Origin: an uncultured Lachnospiraceae bacterium
GTDB taxonomy: Bacteria > Bacillota > Clostridia > Lachnospirales > Lachnospiraceae
Reading direction: 5' to 3'
DNA: 5,921 nt
Assembly: GCA_945827765.1 (NCBI GenBank)
Contig: CALZPS010000107.1
Coordinates: forward strand, 1-5,921
Below the pieces are notes generated by a model. That model did no database searches and was not told the origin of the DNA. It was given only the letters and a program-made list of their open reading frames with translations. Both the position numbers and the translations under genes were made by a program. Positions 1-5,268 of this stretch are shown here, in pieces. Position 1 is the stretch's first letter. Each line of letters opens with the position of its first letter.

Positions 1-227
1 TTTGTTTTTTTTTGTTTTCTTGTCAGCTCGTACTTGTACTTTCCGTAATCGATAATCTTGCAGACCGGCTGTTTTGCCATCGTTGCAATCTTCACCAAAT
101 CCAGTTCCGCCTCCTGTGCCTTCTTGTAGGCATCTCTGGCAGACATAATTCCTAACTGTTCCCCATCCTCACCAATCAGACGAACCTCTTTGTCTCTGAT
201 TTGTTCGTTAATCATCAACTCGCTAAT
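1..227 (-). CDS. infC: Translation initiation factor IF-3, N-terminal part (3' end outside window)
   Basis: IF-3 binds the 30S subunit, keeps it apart from 50S and checks the start codon and initiator tRNA. The 75 visible codons cover the N-terminal domain: the [14 protein letters not shown] opening, the DGEQLGIMS segment, LDLVKIA, and [14 protein letters not shown] leading into a basic linker (TRKQKKTK). The C-terminal 30S-binding domain lies beyond base 1. I place the start at AUU (227-225), because GGAGG at 241-237 sits 9 nt upstream of it. The in-frame TTG (218-216) and ATG (215-213) lie 18 and 21 nt from that site, which is too far. An AUU start is a known infC trait, for example in E. 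coli, and allows autoregulation because IF-3 itself discriminates against AUU. The gene follows an L20-type leader, so rpmI and rplT are expected just beyond the window. Identity is near certain; the start codon choice is strongly supported. Confidence 0.95.
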   Translation of the reverse strand, partial: MSELMINEQIRDKEVRLIGEDGEQLGIMSARDAYKKAQEAELDLVKIATMAKQPVCKIIDYGKYKYELTRKQKKT

Positions 228-236
228 TGTCGTATA

Positions 237-241
237 CCTCC
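237..241 (-). promoter_or_regulatory. Ribosome binding site that fixes the AUU start of infC
   Basis: On the minus strand the sequence reads GGAGG, then nine bases, then ATT AGC GAG TTG ATG. The spacing is optimal only for ATT. This is the evidence for a non-AUG start of infC. Confidence 0.85.
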
Positions 242-261
242 GTTAAATAAATTCCTTCAGG

Positions 262-293
262 CTTCTAATGAGAAGATTGCGTTTCATGCAATC
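262..293 (-). other. Two adjacent small hairpins in the infC 5' untranslated region
   Basis: Read on the minus strand, GATTGC (293-288) pairs with GCAATC (280-275) around a 7-nt loop. Directly after it, CTTCT (275-271) can pair with AGAAG (266-262) around a 4-nt loop, sharing one base with the first stem. They lie after the attenuator terminator and before the Shine-Dalgarno sequence, so only read-through transcripts carry them. There is no U-run, so they are not terminators. A role in folding or in translation of infC is possible but unproven. Confidence 0.4.
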
Positions 294-326
294 GCTGTCT
301 TATAAAAGCTGCCCGCCAGTTTTTAC

Positions 327-359
327 AAAACAAAAAGAGTGGCGAATTCATCCACTCCT
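327..359 (-). terminator. Intrinsic terminator of the infC leader (attenuator)
   Basis: On the minus strand GAGTGG (357-352) pairs with CCACTC (342-337) around a 9-nt loop that contains GAATTC. An outer G-U and an A-U pair (358/336, 359/335) can extend the stem. TTTTTGTTTT (336-327) follows. This is a classic rho-independent hairpin placed between the promoter and infC, so it must act conditionally. It may also stop transcripts coming from the upstream spoVAF-like gene, for which I see no other terminator. Confidence 0.85.
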
Positions 360-450
360 ATCAATAAGCACACTTAATATCCAAGTGCTATGCGAATCAA
401 TATCGTACCATAGTCACTTCATTATGCTATGGTGAGAGTGGATACTCTGC
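327..450 (-). promoter_or_regulatory. L20-type ribosomal protein leader (transcription attenuator) of infC
   Basis: This segment matches my memory of the Firmicute L20 leader. Reading down the minus strand there are four elements. First, AGAGT(448-444)/ACTCT(439-435) forms a 5-bp hairpin. Second, ACCATAG (433-427) pairs with CTATGGT (413-407) as a 7-bp stem. Third, GCA-bulge-CACTT pairs with AAGTG-TGC (about 394-369). Fourth comes the terminator. The 5' strand ATCCACTC (443-436) is exactly complementary to GAGTGGAT (357-350), the 5' arm of the terminator, so an antiterminator and the terminator exclude each other. In B. subtilis, L20 binds such a leader and favours termination, lowering infC-rpmI-rplT expression when free L20 accumulates. 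The pairings are seen directly; the L20 assignment is from family knowledge. Confidence 0.85.
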
Positions 451-474
451 TTTCTTTTTCTCATGCCTCATTAA

Positions 475-501
475 GTTATCACATTTCTGCAGCATTGTCA
501 A
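475..501 (-). promoter_or_regulatory. Probable housekeeping (sigma-A type) promoter of infC
   Basis: A perfect TTGACA -35 lies at 501-496 on the minus strand. The -10 is less clear. GATAAC (480-475) is preceded by TG one base away, giving an extended -10, but the spacer is only 15 nt. Other nearby hexamers (TAACTT at 478-473 with 17 nt, CTTAAT at 475-470 with 20 nt) match less well or are badly spaced. Any of these would start the transcript about 10-25 nt before the leader's first hairpin. The -35 call is good; the -10 is uncertain. Confidence 0.6.
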
Positions 502-504
502 CTG

Positions 505-549
505 TTTTTCTTGCTTTTTTCTGCTCTTTTTCTTGCTTTTTTGCTTTTT
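505..549 (-). promoter_or_regulatory. Phased A-tracts upstream of the infC -35 (UP-element or curved DNA candidate)
   Basis: On the minus strand, runs of five or six A occur at 549-545, 542-537, 531-527, 520-515 and 509-505, separated mostly by GC or GAG-type spacers. The centres of the last four are about 10.5, 11.5 and 10.5 bp apart, which is close to one helical turn. The last two tracts fall where the distal and proximal UP-element subsites would lie relative to the -35. This would fit a strongly transcribed translation operon. The block begins right after the spoVAF-like stop codon. Confidence 0.5.
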
Positions 550-550
550 G

Positions 551-1996
551 CTATTTCCGCTGCATCTTTTTTCGTTTCTTTGCGGGTATCTGTGTGTTCA
601 GGAAACTTTTTCCGGTAATCGTTTTGTTAAATACTATTGCACAGATGCAGATTGCAACTCCGATGACAAATCCAACGATATTAAATGCGGCCGTCAAGAT
701 CAGCAGCAGCAAGCGCATGAATTTGAGGGCATATCCCAGTTCAAAGTTAGGCTGCGTATAATCTGCCACCGCCACAAATGCCATATACAGCATGACCTCT
801 GAATTAAACCATCCGGACTGTACAGAAAATTCCCCCATCACAATGCCGGCAATCACACTCAGAGGCGTACTCAGCATATTTGGGGTGTTCAATGCTGCCA
901 GCCGCAGGCCATCGATGGATAGCTCCAAAATTAAAAACTGGTAGATCAAAGCGATATTGACCGTGTCCCGAATCGCCACAAACTCAAAAATCTCCGGAAG
1001 ATACTCCAGATTCTGCATGAGCAGCAAAAATATCGGAGTTAAAAAAATAGTGCCCAGTGTAATCAATGCTCTGGATATTTTCAGATAAACGCCCGTTATT
1101 TTGGGAAAATAATAATCATTTGCCTCTTCCACCATATCGAATATAGAGGTCGGCAAAATCATCGCCGATGGGGAATTATCTACCAGAATCACAATTTTCC
1201 CCTCCAGCAGACATACTGCCGTTGTATCCGGGCGCTCGGAAAACTTGAATTTCGGAAACGGATCGTACCATTTTCGTTTCAGCATTGCCTCCGCCAGACT
1301 CTGCTGGTTCATGCTTAATGCATCAATCTGCAGATTATTAATCATGGAACGGACTTTTTCAAGCATCTCCGGCTCAATCCGGTCTGACATATAGCAAATC
1401 GCGACATCCGTGCGGGAGGTTTCTCCGGCCTCCACCATCTCCATCACCAAATGCGGATCACGAATTCTTCGCCGAATCAAAGCCGTATTAAATACGATGG
1501 TCTCCACAAAACCATCTCTGGAACCACGCAAAGATTTATCTTTGTCCGGCTCATCCACATTTCTCGCAGGATATGTGCGGCAGTCAATGGCGATGCAGAC
1601 TTCGTACCCCTCAATAAACAGACAGGTCATGCCGGAAAGAACATTGCGTACAATGCTGTCGTAATCTTTCAGAATATCTACTTCAACGTACGGAATGTAT
1701 TGCCGGGAAAATGAAGTTGCATCCTCTGGCATCTGTTCGGATGTAATCTTAAACATCGAATCCATGATTTTAAGCATGGTCTCATCTTTGGTAAAGCCGT
1801 CCACGAAATAAAAGACAGCATTTTTTCCGCCAATCATGATGTCCCTTCGCACAAGATCAAAACTTTCTTTTACCGGCAGAATCTCTTCCATCTGCGCGAT
1901 ATTTTTTTCAAAGTCCATGCTAACCTGTGCATTATTTTTTTCAACATTCGGGCTCATCTTGGCGGTCATCTGCTGTTCGTTTCTCTGTTCCTTCAT
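551..1996 (-). CDS. spoVAF: GerA-family spore germination membrane protein, SpoVAF-like
   Basis: This 481-residue protein has the GerA-family layout. A polar N-terminal region is followed by a soluble domain to about residue 305 with RRRIRDPHLVMEMVEAGETSRTDV-type sequence (R175 onward), WYDPFP (243-248), ERPD (254-257), LLEGKIVILVD (263-273) and SPSAMI (275-280). Membrane segments follow at about 310-328, 346-368, 377-390, 400-415 and 425-456, then a lysine/arginine-rich tail. SPSAMI, SGWFNSEVMLYMAFVAV and FELGYALKFMR fit SpoVAF better than GerAA/GerBA/GerKA, and the length is close to B. subtilis SpoVAF. In B. subtilis, SpoVAF sits in the spore inner membrane and works with FigP to amplify the germination ion-release signal. 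No FigP or other spoVA gene is visible here. AAGGA (2010-2006) lies 9 nt before the ATG. No convincing sigma-G promoter is seen, although forespore expression would be expected. GerA family is near certain; the SpoVAF subgroup is likely but made by eye. Confidence 0.88.
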   Translation of the reverse strand: MKEQRNEQQMTAKMSPNVEKNNAQVSMDFEKNIAQMEEILPVKESFDLVRRDIMIGGKNAVFYFVDGFTKDETMLKIMDSMFKITSEQMPEDATSFSRQYIPYVEVDILKDYDSIVRNVLSGMTCLFIEGYEVCIAIDCRTYPARNVDEPDKDKSLRGSRDGFVETIVFNTALIRRRIRDPHLVMEMVEAGETSRTDVAICYMSDRIEPEMLEKVRSMINNLQIDALSMNQQSLAEAMLKRKWYDPFPKFKFSERPDTTAVCLLEGKIVILVDNSPSAMILPTSIFDMVEEANDYYFPKITGVYLKISRALITLGTIFLTPIFLLLMQNLEYLPEIFEFVAIRDTVNIALIYQFLILELSIDGLRLAALNTPNMLSTPLSVIAGIVMGEFSVQSGWFNSEVMLYMAFVAVADYTQPNFELGYALKFMRLLLLILTAAFNIVGFVIGVAICICAIVFNKTITGKSFLNTQIPAKKRKKMQRK

Positions 1997-1997
1997 A

Positions 1998-2053
1998 AGA
2001 TTCTATCCTTTCATCATAGCACACTTTTCTTGAACTATTATTTGATAGAATCT
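1998..2053. repeat. Perfect 10-bp inverted repeat in the dut to spoVAF gap
   Basis: AGATTCTATC (1998-2007) and GATAGAATCT (2044-2053) on the plus strand are exact reverse complements separated by 36 nt. In the mRNA the downstream arm begins in the last bases of the AAGGA Shine-Dalgarno and ends one base before the ATG of the spoVAF-like gene. A hairpin would therefore bury the initiation region. It could instead be a two-half-site protein operator. The rest of the 1997-2111 gap is AT-rich, with a TATAAT at 2073-2068 (minus strand) that lacks a -35, and no U-tailed terminator. Confidence 0.55.
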
Positions 2054-2111
2054 CCTGATTTTTCTAAATTATACCTTTTCAGGCAGAAAGTACCTCTTTG
2101 GATTCGCAGCC

Positions 2112-2633
2112 TTACACCTTCTTCTTCGTTGTGCTCCCGAAACCGCCGTTTCGCACCTCAGTCACATCATCATCCACGGTGATTCCATATTCCACAAAAA
2201 TCCCCTGCATAAACCCATTTCCCTGCGCGACTTCCAGCACTTTTCCCTCGTTGCTGTCATTCGTGATTTTGGCAAACATATGCCCTTCATTGTCAGAATA
2301 AAAATAATCGCTGTCGATGATTCCAACCGTATTATTCAATTGTAACCGATATTTAAATCCCAGCCCGCTGCGCGGGTAACATTTGAGCACCCAGTTTTGC
2401 TCCATCTCCACCCGGATACCGGTTGGAATCTTCACCGTTTCACCCGGATTCAGACGAATGTCCGCCGGCGCATAGAAATCATATCCCGCCGAGCCTGCTG
2501 TCGCCCGTCCGGGCAGCGGAATCTGTTCATAAATCTTCTCAGCTTCCTGCTCCGTTGTCCCCGCGAATGTATCCATCCAGTCTTTTACAAACTGCTCTCT
2601 ACTTACTTTGTGAAATTTGGCTATTCTCTGCAT
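2112..2633 (-). CDS. dut: Trimeric-type dUTP diphosphatase (dUTPase)
   Basis: The enzyme hydrolyses dUTP to dUMP and pyrophosphate, keeping uracil out of DNA and supplying dUMP for thymidylate synthase. All five dUTPase motifs are visible in 173 residues: motif 1 around AGSAGYDFYA (46-55), motif 2 PRSGLG (87-92), motif 3 NNTVGIIDSDY (100-110) with catalytic Asp at about 107, motif 4 GNGFMQGIF (138-146), and the C-terminal P-loop-like motif 5 RNGGFGSTT (161-169). The first 40 residues are an extension beyond the minimal fold (IAKFHKVSREQF...WMDTF), which I associate with Firmicute and phage dUTPases. Motif 3 is followed by FYSDNEGH rather than the usual short xGE. AGGAG (2645-2641) lies 7 nt before the ATG, inside the end of nrdG; the genes overlap by 13 nt, which suggests translational coupling. 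Placement behind nrdDG fits dNTP supply. Confidence 0.95.
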   Translation of the reverse strand: MQRIAKFHKVSREQFVKDWMDTFAGTTEQEAEKIYEQIPLPGRATAGSAGYDFYAPADIRLNPGETVKIPTGIRVEMEQNWVLKCYPRSGLGFKYRLQLNNTVGIIDSDYFYSDNEGHMFAKITNDSNEGKVLEVAQGNGFMQGIFVEYGITVDDDVTEVRNGGFGSTTKKKV

Positions 2634-3118
2634 CGTATTTCTCCTGCCTTCCTCGTCTTTTTCACATCAATCACCCTCTGATTTCTGCTTCCGCGCCACG
2701 CAAGATTCACATCCCGCTCTGACTCGATATATCTTCCTTCCACAACCACATCCAGACATTCAAAAAAAGCCATCTGCTCCATCTGCATGATCTCTTCCCA
2801 TGTATACCCGGTATAAAGCCATTGGCTTTTATCCGGAAACCGCCTATGAATTTCCTCTGCCAGCGAGGCAATCTCCTGACGGTTTGCAGGATGAAGAGGG
2901 TCGCCTCCGCTGTATGTAATTCCATGGATATAGTCATGTGTCAATTCGCCGAAAAGTTCTTCCTTTGCAGCCTCGTCGAACGGGATTCCTCCTTCCGCAT
3001 CCCATGTGACGGGATTGTGGCAGCCCGGACAGTGATGCGCACAGCCTGCCACCCACAGTACGACCCGCAGGCCTTCGCCATTCAGCATATCGTCCGTCGT
3101 GATATTATGATAACGCAT
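2621..3118 (-). CDS. nrdG: Anaerobic ribonucleotide reductase activating protein (radical SAM)
   Basis: NrdG is the cytoplasmic radical-SAM activase that places the glycyl radical on NrdD, using S-adenosylmethionine and one [4Fe-4S] cluster. The cluster motif CAHHCPGC gives Cys26, Cys30 and Cys33 in the canonical CX3CX2C spacing. The GGDPL segment (71-75) is the SAM amino-group motif typical of activases. The N-terminal stretch YHNITTDDMLNGEGLR and the CAHHCPGCHNP context are typical of NrdG, and 165 residues is near the usual family length. The ATG shares its A with the last base of the nrdD TAA (TAATG), and AAAGGA (3134-3129) within nrdD provides a Shine-Dalgarno 10 nt upstream. Partner (nrdD) directly upstream and dut overlapping downstream point to one dNTP-synthesis unit. 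No key residue is missing. Confidence 0.96.
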   Translation of the reverse strand: MRYHNITTDDMLNGEGLRVVLWVAGCAHHCPGCHNPVTWDAEGGIPFDEAAKEELFGELTHDYIHGITYSGGDPLHPANRQEIASLAEEIHRRFPDKSQWLYTGYTWEEIMQMEQMAFFECLDVVVEGRYIESERDVNLAWRGSRNQRVIDVKKTRKAGEIRCRE

Positions 3119-5235
3119 TACATACTTTTCCTTTCCGCAATTTCCGCCATCTTAGCATCGTTGAGCCGTGTATCACCTTTCACGCGTGAATAGGACAAAT
3201 ATCCGTTCATGCGGTCGATTTTGGTCAGATTGCTGCTGCCGCATTTAGGGCATATATCCATATTAAGTTCCTCGTGTCCGCAGTCATCACAATATGAAAG
3301 CGACAGATTGACTCCCTCGTAAAAGCCCATCTTCATTGCCCTTCTCACCAGGGTGCGGATCGCCTCTTTATTATAGCTGACCGGGTATTTAACATACTGT
3401 ATTTTCCCGCCGTTACATAAATTCCAGAACCGCTTTTCAAGATTTTGTTTCTGAATCGGCGTGATATCTTCCGTCACATGGCAATGGAAACTGTTGCTCA
3501 CATAAGGCCGGTCAGATACATTTTTGACCACACCATACAGTTTACGGAATTGTTCTACCTGAAGACCGCAGAGACTTTCCGCAGGAGTGCCGTAGATTGC
3601 GTATAAATATCCATCCTCTTTCTTGAACCGGGCCACCTGTTCATTGATATAGGCAAGCGTTTCCAGTGCAAATTTGCCGTCCTCTGCCAGTGATTTCTGA
3701 TTATAAAGCTGTTGCAGTTCATTTAATGCAGTAATTCCATATGAAGCGGTCGCCGTCTTTAAAAGCGGTTTGATTTTATCATGGATACCTAAATGTCCGC
3801 CATAAAAACCGCCCTCGCAATATGCAAGCGGATTGGTAGAGGCTTTCAGTTCCCCCAGATATTCATAAGTACGTTTATGGATACCGCGAATCAGTTCCAG
3901 ATAGTAATCCAGTACCGTGTGGAACTCTTTTTTCTCCTGCACTGCTTTTGCATAAATCATCGGCAGATGAAGGCTGACAACACCAATATTAAATCTTCCG
4001 AGAAAGACCGGTGTATCCTGTTCGTCCGCCGCCTCCATGCCGCCGCGCTCAAACCACGGTGACAAAAAGGCACGGCATCCCATCGGACTGATTATTTTTT
4101 CATATTTTTGATACATTTCCGGCACATAGCCTTCCCCACTCAGACTCAGCCAGTCCGGATACATGGCTTTGGACGAACAATCAATCCCCGCCTCGAAGAC
4201 GTCTTCCAAAGGCATCCCTTTTCCATGCAGTTTTTCATCGTACAAAAATACAATCTTGGGAAACAGCACCGGTCTCCTGTGTCCGGGCCTGCCCTGTCCC
4301 CCGCCGCGCACTTTGAGCATCGTTATTGCCGCCATTTTGCTGTACTCATCGTTGCAGATACCTATGGTCATCGTGATAAACGGATAATCACCGCGGCTTG
4401 ATGAGACGGAGTTGAATTTATACTCCCAGCCCTGAAAGCCCTGTTCCATCTCCCGCTGCAAATCCGTCCATGCGGCCTCCTGCACTTTATCTTCCGAGAT
4501 TCCCAGCTTTTCATATTTTGTAAGGAGCTTTTGGTGCGACAATTTTGCATAAGGAGACAGGATCTCATCCACACAGGAAATGGTAAATCCGCCATATTGC
4601 TGGCTGGCAGCGCTCAAGATAATGTCTCCCATCACGTCAAACGCCGTATCCAGACTCTTCGGCTCATTATACCAGAGGTTTCCCATCTCAAAACCGCCGG
4701 ACAACACACTTTGAATGTCAAACAGACAGCAGTTCATTGTATCTCTTCTGGATGACATGTCGTGAATGTATATGTATCCGTCATGCGCCGCCTGAATCTC
4801 TTCCTGTGTCAAAAAGAATTTTTTGTACAGTCCCTTGTTCAGTTCCCCAAAAATCAGGCTGCGTTTCGTCGAAACAAGCGCACTGTCCGTGTTGCTGTTC
4901 TCTTTATCTCCGATATAGGAGATGGACTGGCATTTTTTATACACTTCATCCAGCATGTACACAAAATCCTGCTTGTAGTTACGATAATCACGATAGCTTT
5001 TGGCGACCGCCGGATTCACACGCTCCAAAGCCGTCTCCACGGCATTATGCATCTGTTCGATCGATACTTCTTCTGCTCCGAGTGCGTGGATTTGATTTTC
5101 CACATCCGAGCAAAGCGCGGATAATTGTTTTTCCGTAAAGGTGACCATCACGCGGGATGCAGACTTGTTGACCGCAGCCGCTATCTTCTGCAGTTGAAAG
5201 TTTTCCTTTGCACCATCTTTTTTTCTTACATACAC
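3118..5235 (-). CDS. nrdD: Anaerobic (class III) ribonucleoside-triphosphate reductase, catalytic subunit
   Basis: NrdD reduces ribonucleoside triphosphates to dNTPs by glycyl-radical chemistry and works only without oxygen. The 705 residues show an ATP-cone regulatory domain (about 1-92). The barrel follows with NCCLFDI (Cys169/Cys170), FPKIVF (325-330), and SPMGCRAFLSPW carrying the presumed thiyl Cys387, then GRFNIGVVS (413-421). A C-terminal zinc ribbon has Cys649, Cys652, Cys662 and Cys665. The glycyl-radical segment SRVKGDTRLNDAK places the radical on about Gly687. Met385 two residues before Cys387 resembles the formate-using type, but I would not settle the reductant by eye. The start is GTG at 5235-5233, with GAGG (5248-5245) 9 nt upstream; the nearby ATG at 5242 is in another frame. 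Only 33 nt separate it from metA and no promoter or NrdR box is visible there, so co-transcription with metA or a promoter within metA is likely. Confidence 0.97.
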   Translation of the reverse strand: MYVRKKDGAKENFQLQKIAAAVNKSASRVMVTFTEKQLSALCSDVENQIHALGAEEVSIEQMHNAVETALERVNPAVAKSYRDYRNYKQDFVYMLDEVYKKCQSISYIGDKENSNTDSALVSTKRSLIFGELNKGLYKKFFLTQEEIQAAHDGYIYIHDMSSRRDTMNCCLFDIQSVLSGGFEMGNLWYNEPKSLDTAFDVMGDIILSAASQQYGGFTISCVDEILSPYAKLSHQKLLTKYEKLGISEDKVQEAAWTDLQREMEQGFQGWEYKFNSVSSSRGDYPFITMTIGICNDEYSKMAAITMLKVRGGGQGRPGHRRPVLFPKIVFLYDEKLHGKGMPLEDVFEAGIDCSSKAMYPDWLSLSGEGYVPEMYQKYEKIISPMGCRAFLSPWFERGGMEAADEQDTPVFLGRFNIGVVSLHLPMIYAKAVQEKKEFHTVLDYYLELIRGIHKRTYEYLGELKASTNPLAYCEGGFYGGHLGIHDKIKPLLKTATASYGITALNELQQLYNQKSLAEDGKFALETLAYINEQVARFKKEDGYLYAIYGTPAESLCGLQVEQFRKLYGVVKNVSDRPYVSNSFHCHVTEDITPIQKQNLEKRFWNLCNGGKIQYVKYPVSYNKEAIRTLVRRAMKMGFYEGVNLSLSYCDDCGHEELNMDICPKCGSSNLTKIDRMNGYLSYSRVKGDTRLNDAKMAEIAERKSM

Positions 5236-5268
5236 ACTGCATCCCCTCTTTCTTCTTTAAAATACTAC

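Noticed and set aside
505..549. TTTTTGC-like units read as a tandem repeat array
   Set aside because: Unit length varies (7-12 nt) and spacers differ; A-tract phasing explains the pattern better.
429..761. Plus-strand ORF of 110 codons with a hydrophobic, Phe/Cys-rich stretch that resembles a small membrane protein
   Set aside because: Its hydrophobic part is the complement of the A-tracts and of the lysine-rich end of the spoVAF-like gene. It has no Shine-Dalgarno sequence and overlaps a certain gene.
2068..2073. Perfect TATAAT on the minus strand in the dut to spoVAF gap
   Set aside because: No TTGACA-like hexamer at 15-19 nt and no TGn extension. The region is AT-rich and I cannot fit a sigma-F/G promoter either.
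2084..2112. Possible terminator after dut (CTTTC/GAAAAG imperfect pairing)
   Set aside because: The stem is weak and bulged and no U-run follows it.
4737..5138. Long plus-strand ORFs opposite nrdD, including Cys-rich ones
   Set aside because: They are antisense to conserved nrdD coding sequence, have no ribosome site and no recognisable domain.
5045..5242. ATG-started ORF overlapping the nrdD start
   Set aside because: It shares the nrdD ribosome site but is out of frame with the ATP-cone sequence. The GTG-started frame gives the conserved protein.
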